Assembly: GCF_021129305.1 (NCBI RefSeq)
Contig: NZ_JAJOMB010000025.1
Coordinates: 92,057-156,056, forward strand
DNA: 64,000 nucleotides
Source: Kineosporia babensis
GTDB lineage: Bacteria > Actinomycetota > Actinomycetes > Actinomycetales > Kineosporiaceae
Direction of reading: 5' to 3'
Below, piece by piece: positions 8,531 to 16,385 of this stretch; the first letter of the stretch is position 1; every line of letters begins with the position of its first letter. Position numbers and translations under genes: made by a program. The notes beneath the pieces are model-generated. The model did not search any database, was not told where the DNA came from, and was given only the letters and a program-made list of their open reading frames with translations.

Positions 8531-8545
8531 AAGGCCTGTTATCAA
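8531..8545 (-). repeat. Copy 2 of the AAGGCCTGTTATC repeat
   Basis: AAGGCCTGTTATCAA, identical to copy 1 over 15 nt, preceded by AGAAAAT at 8521-8527 as in copy 3. It lies in the 125-nt gap between the quinone reductase stop (8562) and the epimerase start (8436), about 95 nt before the epimerase start. Confidence 0.6.
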
Positions 8546-8561
8546 GGCACTTGAAGTTCCC

Positions 8562-9521
8562 TCAGGGGGTCAGCAGCACGCGGCCGCGCAGGCCTCCGCT
8601 CTCGAAGGCGCGGTGGGCGGCGGTGGCCTGCTCGAAGGGGTAGACCGAGTCGATCACCGGGCGGATAAACTTCTCCTCCACGTGCCGGGCGGCCTCGGCG
8701 ATGCAATGGTTGGGCGGCTGGGCGATGAACGTGCTCATCCGGGGGCCGCCGGCCAGGCTGATCACCCGGCCTGCGGCGACCGAGGCCAGGGCCCCAGGGG
8801 TGGCGGCCAGGGTGACCATGCGCCCGCCGGGGGCCAGACGTCGACGCCAGTTCATCAGGCCGGTACCGACGGTGTCGACGATGACGTCGACCAGCCGGAT
8901 GTCTGCGGGCCTGGTGGTGGCGTAGTCGAAAACTTCGGAGGCGCCGAGCGACTGGGCCAGGTCGGTGTTGGCGGCGTTGGTGAGGGCGATCACGTGAGCG
9001 CCGAGCGCGTTGGCCAGCTGGACCACGGCCGAGCCGACCGCGCCGGTCGCCCCGCGCACCAGGACCCGCTCCCCCGCCAGGAGGCGAGCGGCCTCACGGA
9101 GGGTGCGCACGGCCATGGTGGCGGGCATGACGGTGGCGGCGGCGCCCAGGTCGGTCACGTCAGCAGGGGCGGCGGTGACGTGGGCTTGCTCGAAGAGGGC
9201 CGACTCGGCTGCCGAGCCCAGCCGGGCGCCGAACGCACGCCCGTCCCCCGTCACCGCCCAGACCCGCTGCCCGACGCTCACCGAACTGACGTCGGCACCG
9301 GTCGCCTCGACCTCGCCGACGGCGTCGATTCCGGTGCCCTTGGGGAACTTCCGGCCGGTCAGCAACCGCATCGAGCCGCTGCGCACGTGGACGTCGGCGG
9401 CGTTGACGCTGGTCGCGGCCACCCGGATGCGGACCTGGGTGGGGCCGGGCAGCGGGATCGGGACCTGCTCGACGGACAGCACTTCCGGCCCGCCGTACTG
9501 CGCGTACCGCACCGCGCGCAT
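8562..9521 (-). CDS. Zinc-type alcohol dehydrogenase-like/quinone oxidoreductase
   Basis: 319 aa from ATG 9521. The frame extends upstream, but the domain begins 'MRAVRYAQYGGPEVLSVEQVP', the canonical quinone-oxidoreductase N-terminus. The GroES-like domain covers residues 25-110 ('AATSVNAADVHVRSG'). The NADPH-binding Rossmann motif is 'GERVLVRGATGAVGSAVVQLA' (about residues 145-165). There are no structural zinc cysteines, so it is an MDR enzyme of the zinc-free quinone reductase/enoyl reductase type. It probably reduces quinones or unsaturated carbonyls. It is the first gene of a minus-strand series. Confidence 0.88.
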   Translation of the reverse strand: MRAVRYAQYGGPEVLSVEQVPIPLPGPTQVRIRVAATSVNAADVHVRSGSMRLLTGRKFPKGTGIDAVGEVEATGADVSSVSVGQRVWAVTGDGRAFGARLGSAAESALFEQAHVTAAPADVTDLGAAATVMPATMAVRTLREAARLLAGERVLVRGATGAVGSAVVQLANALGAHVIALTNAANTDLAQSLGASEVFDYATTRPADIRLVDVIVDTVGTGLMNWRRRLAPGGRMVTLAATPGALASVAAGRVISLAGGPRMSTFIAQPPNHCIAEAARHVEEKFIRPVIDSVYPFEQATAAHRAFESGGLRGRVLLTP

Positions 9522-9619
9522 CGCCCATCCCCAGAGGTCGGCTCCTCGGACAAACCGAAGCCTAGTCCGATTCGCGAAATTCGCGGGTCGTGAGGCGCTC
9601 CTGATCCGCGAGGAGGGGT

Positions 9620-10096
9620 TCAGACCGTTCGCAGGGCCTCGCTCCAGCCGATGGTGGAGAAGCTCTCGCCCTGCACCCACAGGCGCACGATCTCCTGCGT
9701 GTAGCTCATCACCGGCGCCGTCGCGGCCAGTGCGGCCACCTCTTCCGGGCCCACCCAGCGCAGTTCGGAGCACAGGTGCGGCTCCATGATCTGCGGGTGG
9801 CCGGACCAGCGCCGGACCAGGAAGCCGAACCCGACCCGGGCCGGGCCCAGCGGCGGCCGGGCGTGGACCACCGCCACACAGGTGATGTCGTCACGGGCGA
9901 CGAGGAGGCCGAGTTCCTCGCGCAGTTCCCGCTGAACCGTCGCGACGACGTCCTCTCCCTCCTCCACTCCCCCGCTGGGTAAGGCCCACATGCCGCTGGC
10001 CGGGGCCCGGCCCGAACGCTTGGTGAGCAGAATGTCGCCGTCGTCGTCCTCCAGCAGGACCAGGACGTCGAGAGGGCTGCGCAGTTGACCACTCAT
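9620..10096 (-). CDS. NUDIX hydrolase
   Basis: 158 aa from ATG 10096. The Nudix box is complete: 'GGVEEGEDVVATVQRELREELGLL', matching GX5EX7REUXEEXGU, at about residues 41-64. These enzymes hydrolyse nucleoside diphosphates linked to another moiety, using Mg2+ held by the box glutamates. The N-terminal 'VLVLLEDDDGDILLTKRSG' and the C-terminal 'MEPHLCSELRWVGPEEVAALAA' fit a MutT-like housecleaning or ADP-ribose-type enzyme. The GNAT gene ends 10 nt upstream, so the two are probably transcribed together. Confidence 0.88.
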   Translation of the reverse strand: MSGQLRSPLDVLVLLEDDDGDILLTKRSGRAPASGMWALPSGGVEEGEDVVATVQRELREELGLLVARDDITCVAVVHARPPLGPARVGFGFLVRRWSGHPQIMEPHLCSELRWVGPEEVAALAATAPVMSYTQEIVRLWVQGESFSTIGWSEALRTV

Positions 10097-10106
10097 GCTG
10101 GTGTGA

Positions 10107-10634
10107 CTAGGCCTCGTCGCCGGCCGGGGCGGCGGGCAGTTCGCAGGTCCAGTCGCCGTCCTCGTCCTTCTCCACGTCAACGAAACCGGCCGAGGCGTAG
10201 AGCTTGCGGGCGCCGGTGTTCTCCTCGTGCACCGACAGGCGCACGGCCGGGGCGTCGGGCAGTTCCTGCAGGTAGCCGATCAGGGTGAGCAGGGCAGCGC
10301 GGCCGACCCCGGTGTTCTGCTCGGTGGCGTCGATCAGCATGCCGCCGATCCAGTTGCAGCCGTCGTCCTCGTCGTAGGCATGCATGATGTGCCCCACCAC
10401 GCCGTCGCCGGCGTACACGGCCAGCGAGTGCCACAGGCCCTCGCGCAGGCTGAGCAGGAGGTAGCGGGCGGCGGACTCGGCCACCCAGTCGCGCTGGTCG
10501 TCGCGGGGGACGATGTCGGCCACGGAGCGCCAGTTCTCGTCGTCCACGCCACGCAGGGTCACCTTGCGGCCGCTCTTGTCGGTCAGACCGGCGTCAATCG
10601 CTGCAATCACCCGCGTAACCCTCTCACGGCGCAA
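10107..10634 (-). CDS. GNAT family N-acetyltransferase
   Basis: Up to 175 aa; a GTG at 10610 (VIAAIDAG) is an alternative start. The core GNAT motif A is 'ATEQNTGVGRAALLTLIGYL' (acetyl-CoA pyrophosphate-binding Q/RxxGxG/A variant). It is followed by 'VRLSVHEENTGARKLYASAGF', which is motif B with the Asn and Tyr typical of spermidine acetyltransferase-like members. The N-terminal 'VTLRGVDDENWRSVADI.P..DQ..WVA' is characteristic of the spermine/spermidine (SpeG/BltD-like) branch. Polyamine acetylation is therefore a reasonable guess. Confidence 0.87.
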   Translation of the reverse strand: MRRERVTRVIAAIDAGLTDKSGRKVTLRGVDDENWRSVADIVPRDDQRDWVAESAARYLLLSLREGLWHSLAVYAGDGVVGHIMHAYDEDDGCNWIGGMLIDATEQNTGVGRAALLTLIGYLQELPDAPAVRLSVHEENTGARKLYASAGFVDVEKDEDGDWTCELPAAPAGDEA

Positions 10635-10684
10635 CCCCGCACCTGTTCGTGGCCAGAAAGGGGCCGGGCAGGCCAGGGTGAAGC

Positions 10685-11578
10685 ATGGACGGCGGGGACC
10701 GGTTCGAGGGGCATCGCGGGCATCTGCGGGCGGTTGCGTACCGGATGCTGGGCTCGCTGGACGAGGCCGACGACGTGGTGCAGGAGGCCTGGCTGCGGTA
10801 CCGGCGCAGCGATCCGGCCGAGATCGAGAACCTGCGCGGCTGGCTGGTGACCGTGACCAGCCGGATCTGCCTGGATCAGCTGCGGGCCCGCAGCACCCGG
10901 CGGGAGGACTCCCTCGAGGACGAGCCGGGACGGCTGCCGGATCCGGTGATCACCGCGGCCGGCACCGATCCGGAGCACGAGGCGGTGCTGGCCGATGCGG
11001 TGGGCCTGGCCCTGCAGGTGGTGATCTCGGAACTGGCGCCGCCGGAGCGGGTGGCGTTCGTCCTGCACGACCTGTTCGCGGTGCCGTTCGCGGACATCGG
11101 CGATCTGCTCGGTCGTTCGCCCTCGGCGACCAAGCAACTGGCTCACCGCGCTCGACGGCGGGTGAGTGGAGCCGTCCCCAATTTCGCCGACCAGACCCCC
11201 TCCCGCCCGCCCGGCCGCTCCGCGCGGGAGGTGGTCGACGCGTTCTTTGCGGCTGCTCGTTCGGGGGACCTGGACCGGCTGGTGTCCGTGCTGGATCCGG
11301 ACGTGGTGGTGCGGACCGACGGCGGCCTGGCCAACGCAGCGCTGACCAACGTGACCCGGGGCGCGCGGGCGGTGGCGATGCGGGCCCGCAGCTTCGCCAG
11401 TCCCCGGGCGGTGCTGCATCCGGTGCTGGTCAACGGCGATCCGGGGGTGATCGTCACGATGGCCGGGGTACCGGTGTCGGTGCTGGGCTTCACCGTGCGG
11501 GACGGCCAGGTGGTGGTGCTGCACGCCCTGGCCGATCCCGAACGTCTGGGCCGGCTGGATCTGGAGCAGTTCCTCTAA
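10685..11578 (+). CDS. sigJ: ECF RNA polymerase sigma factor, SigJ type
   Basis: 297 aa. Sigma region 2 covers residues 5-75 ('HRGHLRAVAYRMLGSLDEADDVVQEAWLRYRR'). Region 4 covers about 110-165 ('LAPPERVAFVLHDLFAVPFADIGDLLGRSPSATKQLAHRARRRV'). A C-terminal SnoaL/NTF2-like domain covers about 180-290 ('EVVDAFFAAARSGDLDRLVSVLDPDVVVRTDGG'). This fused architecture defines the SigJ (ECF41-like) group, where the C-terminal domain controls activity in place of a separate anti-sigma factor. Genes next to such sigma factors are usually redox enzymes. Here the NmrA-like oxidoreductase overlaps its 3' end by 4 nt in convergent orientation. Confidence 0.9.
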   Translation: MDGGDRFEGHRGHLRAVAYRMLGSLDEADDVVQEAWLRYRRSDPAEIENLRGWLVTVTSRICLDQLRARSTRREDSLEDEPGRLPDPVITAAGTDPEHEAVLADAVGLALQVVISELAPPERVAFVLHDLFAVPFADIGDLLGRSPSATKQLAHRARRRVSGAVPNFADQTPSRPPGRSAREVVDAFFAAARSGDLDRLVSVLDPDVVVRTDGGLANAALTNVTRGARAVAMRARSFASPRAVLHPVLVNGDPGVIVTMAGVPVSVLGFTVRDGQVVVLHALADPERLGRLDLEQFL

Positions 11579-12414
11579 AGGACATCCTTGACCGTGCGCG
11601 GCTCGCGGCCCAGAAGAGACTTCAGCAGCGGGTCGGTACCGGCGAAGAAGCCCTGCTCAGCGGCCTGGTACATGCCGAGGGTGAAGCGCGCCACGAATTC
11701 CGGCTGCCCGGAGGCGATCTGGCGGGCTACCCACTGCTGCGGGTCGAGGACCTCGATGGTGATCGGCCGGCCGGCCACTTCCGAGGCAATGAGCGCGACC
11801 TCGGCGAAGGTCGGCGCTGCACCGGCCGTGAGGGTGACCGGCCCGTCGTAGGCACTCTCGGAGGTCAGGATGACCGCGGCGGCCTCGGCCGCGTCTTCAC
11901 GGGCGGTCCACGACACCGGCCCGTCGGCGGGAACCGTGATCCGTCCGGTCTCCTTCCACGGGCCCGCCAGCCAGGTCAGGCTGTGCGCGTAGAAGCCGTT
12001 GCGCAGCGACGTCCACGGCAGCCCGGAGGCGGCCAGGATCTGCTCGGTGGCGTAGTGGTCACGCGCCGGCTTGAACAACGAGCCCGGCGCGGCGCCCTGG
12101 TGGCTGGTGTAGAGGATGCGCCCAACTCCTGCTCGCGCGGCCGCCTCGATGGCGTTGCGGTGCAGGGAGACCGCCTCGGCCGCCGGGTCGTTCGAGGAGA
12201 CCAGGAGCAGCTGGTCGGCCCCCGCGAACGCGGCCGGCAGGGAGTCCACGGCGGCGTAGTCGCCGAAGCGGACCTCGACCCCGCGCTCGGCGAAACGCTC
12301 GGCCTTGGACACGTCACGGGTGACCACCGCGAGCTCCTGGGCGGGCACTCGCTGGAGCAGGTGGCCGACGGTCGCGCCGTTGAGGGCACCCGTGGCGCCG
12401 GTGACGATGATCAT
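11575..12414 (-). CDS. NmrA-like NAD(P)-binding protein/quinone oxidoreductase (QOR2-like)
   Basis: 279 aa atypical SDR. It has the N-terminal 'MIIVTGATGALNGATVGHLL' dinucleotide motif, 'VRFGDYAAVDSLPAAFAGADQLLLVSSND' and 'RILYTSHQGA'. There is no classical YxxxK, as in NmrA/QOR2 proteins. Family members reduce quinones or sense NAD(P) redox state. It is divergent from a TetR regulator whose shared 95-nt intergenic region has repeated operator-like sequences, so it is the likely target of that regulator. Its stop overlaps the sigJ stop by 4 nt on the opposite strand. Confidence 0.87.
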   Translation of the reverse strand: MIIVTGATGALNGATVGHLLQRVPAQELAVVTRDVSKAERFAERGVEVRFGDYAAVDSLPAAFAGADQLLLVSSNDPAAEAVSLHRNAIEAAARAGVGRILYTSHQGAAPGSLFKPARDHYATEQILAASGLPWTSLRNGFYAHSLTWLAGPWKETGRITVPADGPVSWTAREDAAEAAAVILTSESAYDGPVTLTAGAAPTFAEVALIASEVAGRPITIEVLDPQQWVARQIASGQPEFVARFTLGMYQAAEQGFFAGTDPLLKSLLGREPRTVKDVL

Positions 12415-12431
12415 GACTGACTCCTTGTCGA

Positions 12432-12502
12432 TAACGTTGATAGCGCAATAACGTTAACGTCGGAATCTCGGCGATAGCAAGTAGTCGTTAGCGTTGATAT
12501 CG
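12432..12502. promoter_or_regulatory. Operator-like repeats in the TetR/NmrA divergent promoter
   Basis: Two direct copies lie here: TAACGTTGATAGCG (12432-12445) and TAGCGTTGATATCG (12489-12502), 12 of 14 positions identical. Between them is a perfect TAACGTTA palindrome (12449-12456). Such repeats in the short gap between a TetR gene and its divergent target are the expected binding sites of the regulator. The second copy ends 7 nt before the TetR start codon, so binding there would also block its own expression. Confidence 0.55.
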
Positions 12503-12509
12503 TGGCGCG

Positions 12510-13196
12510 GTGAGCGAAGCACCCGACCGGCGGACGGCGATCGTCGAGGTCGCCGCGCGCCTCCTGCGCGAGCACGGCCCCGCCGCCGTGACCACCCGCG
12601 CCGTCGCCCAGGAGGCCGGGGTTCAGGCCCCGGCGATCTACCGGCTCTTCGGCGACAAGGACGGCCTGCTGGAAGCGGTGGCCGAACACGTCATGGCCAC
12701 CTTCGTGGCGCAGAAGGCCGCAACCGCGCTCGCGGCCGACCCGCTGGAGGATCTGCGGTCCGGCTGGCAGACCCAGATCGACTTCGGCCTGGCCAACCCG
12801 GCCGTCTTCCGCCTGCTCAGCGATCCCGGGCGGATCGTGCGCTCGCCCGCGGCCCGCCGGGGTCGCGAGGTCCTGCAGGCGCGCGTGCACCGGGTGGCCC
12901 TGATCGGGCGCCTGAGCGTGAGCGAGACCCGGGCCGTGGCCGTCATCCAGGCCTCAGGTGTCGGCACCATCCAGCTGCTGCTGGGCACCCCGCCCGGCGA
13001 ACGCGATCCGGGCCTGGCCGACAGCATGTTCCAGGGCGTGCTCCAGCAGATCCTCACCGATGCTCCGGCCCCCACCGGCGATGCCACGACCGCCACACTG
13101 GTCGCCTTCCGGGCCCTCGCCCCCCGTCTGGACGCGTTGAGCCCGGCCGAGCAACGTCTCCTGGGCGAATGGCTGGACCGGGCTCTCGGTACCTGA
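12510..13196 (+). CDS. TetR/AcrR-family transcriptional regulator
   Basis: 228 aa, GTG start. The N-terminal helix-turn-helix is clear at residues 8-52 ('RRTAIVEVAARLLREHGPAAVTTRAVAQEAGVQAPAIYRLFGDKDGLLEAVAEHV'-type pattern, read here in parts). The C-terminal helical ligand domain is divergent, as usual, with 'GVGTIQLLLGTPPGERDPGLADSMFQGVL' near residues 150-180. It most likely represses the divergently transcribed NmrA-like oxidoreductase gene and itself through the shared operator region. The ligand is not predictable, though a reactive quinone or electrophile would fit the target. Confidence 0.88.
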   Translation: MSEAPDRRTAIVEVAARLLREHGPAAVTTRAVAQEAGVQAPAIYRLFGDKDGLLEAVAEHVMATFVAQKAATALAADPLEDLRSGWQTQIDFGLANPAVFRLLSDPGRIVRSPAARRGREVLQARVHRVALIGRLSVSETRAVAVIQASGVGTIQLLLGTPPGERDPGLADSMFQGVLQQILTDAPAPTGDATTATLVAFRALAPRLDALSPAEQRLLGEWLDRALGT

Positions 13197-13228
13197 CGAT
13201 CAGGACCATCCGGCCACCGGCGACTGAG

Positions 13229-14686
13229 TCACGGTGGCTTCGACGAAGCCGCCTCCGCAGGGCTGAGCCGCACCTCCTGACCTGCGAGATAGCTGCGGTT
13301 GCGCCCGCCCGCCTTGGCCCGGTACAGCTCCTCGTCCGCCACCTGCACGACACTCGCGGCGTCCAGCGAGCGGTCCCAGATCGCGATCCCGATCGAGCAG
13401 GTCTGGCCGAACGGGACCAAGGCGCGCAACCCGTCCACGATCGGCAGGCCGTCCTCGAGGTCGTCGCAGTGCAGGGCGACCGCGAACTCCTCACCGCCCC
13501 AGCGGGCGATCCGCCCGCCCGGGCCGAGGCCCAGGCTCCAGGCCCGGGCCGCCTCCTTCAGCAGGTCGTCGCCGGCCTGGTGGCCCTGGGTGTCGTTGTA
13601 CTTCTTGAAGTGGTCGAGGTCGAGCAGGGCGATCAGCAGGACGCTCTGGTTCTGCTGGGCGGCGGCCATGCTGCGGGCCAGTTCGAAGTCCCAGGAACGT
13701 CGGTTGGCGACGCCGGTCAGCGCGTCGGAGCGGGCCATCAGGGCCAGGCGCTCGGACTGGCGGCGTACTTGCTGCAGCAGGTCCCAGATCCGGGCGACCA
13801 CCATGACCAGCAGGACCAGGGAGCCGCCGGCCAGGAGCATGGCCGCCTGGTCCTGGCCCTGGACGGCCCGGATGACGAGCAGGGTCGCGGGCAGGCCGGC
13901 GGCCAGTGCCAGGATTCCTAGACGGGTCGTGGTGAGACCTGCCTCGTCCGGGGGCGGACCGCTGGTGTCCTCGTGGGCCGAGCTGGCGGCGCCGCAGGCC
14001 ACCAGGAGGTAGAAGCAGGCCCAGAGCATGTTCATCCAGCGGGGGAAGTCCTGGGTGCCGCCGCTGAGCAGGATCACGTTCATGGCGAAGTCGGCGGTCA
14101 GGGAGCAGCTGCAGGCGGCGATCACCCAGAGGGCGGCTCGGCTGCGGGGTTTGGCGGCGATCAGCAGGCGGGCGACCAGGAAGACCAGGAGGACGTCCAT
14201 CAGGGGGTAGAGGCTGCCGAACACCCGGTCGCTGACGGTCATGGTGGCGTCGGTGAGCAGGGGTAGAACGAGGAAGACCAGGGCCAGGACGGCTGCGGCG
14301 GTGGTGACGATGCCGGCGTCGAGCATGCCGCCCAGGGCAGGGCGGCGGTGGCGCTGACGGTCCAGGGCCAGTACCCCGCGGGCGCAGAAGAGGTAGGACG
14401 TGATGTAGAGGATGTCCACGGGCATGGCCCAGGCGTCGCTGTTGCGGAACTGCAGGAGCATCGACCAGATCTCGCCGCCGAACGCACTGGCCTGCATGGC
14501 GAGGAGCCAGAACCATGGACGTCGGGCGGCCGGGGGTAGCCGCCAGACGCTCAGCGCCAGGAATCCGGCCGAGGCGGCCACCGAGAGCGTGTAGACGATG
14601 ACGGCCAGGTTGGTGGTCGGGTCCAGGAACGCCAGGAGGGCGATCAAGGTGAATGCGGGCAGGACCGGCAGGTAGCTGCGGGCCAC
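13229..14686 (-). CDS. Membrane-anchored GGDEF diguanylate cyclase
   Basis: 485 aa, GTG start. About nine hydrophobic segments occupy residues 1-300, with no recognisable sensor domain name. A GGDEF domain of about 165 residues follows ('SDALTGVANRRSWDFELARSM', then 'LLDLDHFKKYNDTQGHQAGDDLLKE'). The active-site signature is GGEEF ('ARWGGEEFAVAL', around residue 397), which is catalytically competent. No RxxD inhibitory site stands five residues before it, so product inhibition is probably weak. It makes cyclic di-GMP at the membrane. It follows a paralogous cyclase gene after 4 nt, so the two are co-transcribed. Confidence 0.9.
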   Translation of the reverse strand: MARSYLPVLPAFTLIALLAFLDPTTNLAVIVYTLSVAASAGFLALSVWRLPPAARRPWFWLLAMQASAFGGEIWSMLLQFRNSDAWAMPVDILYITSYLFCARGVLALDRQRHRRPALGGMLDAGIVTTAAAVLALVFLVLPLLTDATMTVSDRVFGSLYPLMDVLLVFLVARLLIAAKPRSRAALWVIAACSCSLTADFAMNVILLSGGTQDFPRWMNMLWACFYLLVACGAASSAHEDTSGPPPDEAGLTTTRLGILALAAGLPATLLVIRAVQGQDQAAMLLAGGSLVLLVMVVARIWDLLQQVRRQSERLALMARSDALTGVANRRSWDFELARSMAAAQQNQSVLLIALLDLDHFKKYNDTQGHQAGDDLLKEAARAWSLGLGPGGRIARWGGEEFAVALHCDDLEDGLPIVDGLRALVPFGQTCSIGIAIWDRSLDAASVVQVADEELYRAKAGGRNRSYLAGQEVRLSPAEAASSKPP

Positions 14687-14690
14687 GGGC

Positions 14691-16208
14691 TCAGACGCTC
14701 ACGTTGCTGCCGGCCGAGTCGCCGGCCTTGCGCTGGGCCGGGATCCTGGGGACGGCCGCTGGTGGGGCGAGGACGGTGCGGTTACGGCCTTCGGACTTGG
14801 CCCGGTAGAGCGCTTCGTCGGCGCGCTGCAGCAGGCGCGGCGCTGATTCGCTGCCGTCCCAGCGGGCTGCGCCGACCGAGCAGGTCTGGCCCCGGGGAAC
14901 GGCCTGTCTCAGCCGGTCCATCAGGTCCAGCGCGCCGGCCTCGTCGGGGCAGAGCATGAGCACGGCGAACTCCTCGCCGCCCCAGCGGGCCAGGACCCCG
15001 GCGCCGTCCACTTCCTTGAGCCAGGCCTGGGCCGCCTCGCGCAGCAGGTCGTCTCCCGCCTGGTGGCCCTGGGTGTCGTTGTACTTCTTGAAGTGGTCCA
15101 GGTCGAGCAGTCCGGCCATCAGCACCTTGGTCCTGCAGGCCCGGGCCGCGATCAGGTAGCGGTCCAGTTCCAGGTCCCAGGTGCGGCGGTTGGCCAGGCC
15201 GGTGAGGGGATCGGTGCGGGCCAGCACGGCCATCTGCTCGGAGGTGGCGTTCAGTTCGCGCAGCAGGTCCCAGATCCGGGCCACCAGCAGGGCGAGCATC
15301 AGGAGTGAGCCCAGGCCCAGGTGCAGGCCGTAGCCCGAGCGGTTGTCGGCGGCCAGGCTGACCTCGAGCACGGCCGGCAGACCGGCGGCGAAGGCGAGGA
15401 ACGACAGCCGCCCGAGCGTCAGGCCGGAGGCCTGCGGGGGTGGGGGCGGAGCCTCGATGTCGCGCTGCGCATGGTAGGCCGCCAGAGCGTAGAACACGTA
15501 GGAGATCAGCCAGAACAGGTTCATCCAGCCCCGGGCCACGTCCGTGCCGGTCACCGCCTCGATGTTCTGCAGCGTGTCGGCCAGCACCACGCAGCTCAGA
15601 CCGGCCGACAGGCACCAGATCGACAGCGTGCGGGTGCCGGTGGTGAACAGCAGCCGCACCACCAGCGACAACAGCACCACATCGGCCAGCGGGTAGGCCG
15701 AGCCCACCAGCTTACCCATCGCCGTCATGTCCGGGCTGGTCAGCACCGGAATCACCAGGAACACCAAGGACAGCACCAGAGCACTGGCCGAGACCACGAT
15801 GGCATCCAGCAGACCACCGAACTGGGTCCGCGCCCCACGCTGACGGTCCACCAGCAACGTCCCCAAAGCCAACGGCACGTACCCGATCAGGTAGAACGCA
15901 TCAGCCGGACTGGGCCAGACATCCGGCGCCGTCACCTGAAGGGTCTTCAGCCACACCTCGCCACAGGCCACCAACCCCAGCGCCGGCACGAACCACCGCC
16001 ACGGACCCCGCCGGTACGACGGCAACGCCCGCATGGACAGCACCAGAAAGATGCCGGACATCAGCACCGAACCGAGGTAGGCGACCGAGGCACCCTGAGT
16101 ATTGGGCTCGGGCAGCAAAGTCACCGCGATCGAGACGACCGCGAGCACAGCACAGGCACGCAGCACAAAGATCTGCGACACCCGCGCATGAGGCCGTTGA
16201 CTCGACAC
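14691..16208 (-). CDS. Membrane-anchored GGDEF diguanylate cyclase, paralogue
   Basis: 505 aa from GTG 16208. The frame extends to 16397, but the first hydrophobic helix starts just after 16208 (VSQIFVLRACAVLAVVSIAVTLL), so I prefer the shorter form. The layout is the same as the downstream gene: about nine membrane segments, then GGDEF with 'TDPLTGLANRRTWDLELDRYL' and 'RWGGEEFAVLML'. The two proteins share long near-identical stretches (for example 'LLDLDHFKKYNDTQGHQAGDDLL'), so they arose by tandem duplication. The active site is intact and no I-site is seen. There is no EAL or HD-GYP gene in the window. Confidence 0.9.
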   Translation of the reverse strand: MSSQRPHARVSQIFVLRACAVLAVVSIAVTLLPEPNTQGASVAYLGSVLMSGIFLVLSMRALPSYRRGPWRWFVPALGLVACGEVWLKTLQVTAPDVWPSPADAFYLIGYVPLALGTLLVDRQRGARTQFGGLLDAIVVSASALVLSLVFLVIPVLTSPDMTAMGKLVGSAYPLADVVLLSLVVRLLFTTGTRTLSIWCLSAGLSCVVLADTLQNIEAVTGTDVARGWMNLFWLISYVFYALAAYHAQRDIEAPPPPPQASGLTLGRLSFLAFAAGLPAVLEVSLAADNRSGYGLHLGLGSLLMLALLVARIWDLLRELNATSEQMAVLARTDPLTGLANRRTWDLELDRYLIAARACRTKVLMAGLLDLDHFKKYNDTQGHQAGDDLLREAAQAWLKEVDGAGVLARWGGEEFAVLMLCPDEAGALDLMDRLRQAVPRGQTCSVGAARWDGSESAPRLLQRADEALYRAKSEGRNRTVLAPPAAVPRIPAQRKAGDSAGSNVSV

Positions 16209-16385
16209 GTAAATCCATCGACTCCCCGGCGCCGGACTGCATGCCGCACCGCCCGACCACCCTCCCGGACGATCTGACGTGACGGAAAGCGACAACGGGC
16301 ATAACGTGCCATCTTGATCCGAACTTTTCCGGCCCTTGCGGCATCGAACCTCCACATCACCGGTTCGTTCACCAGGAGCGCCATG

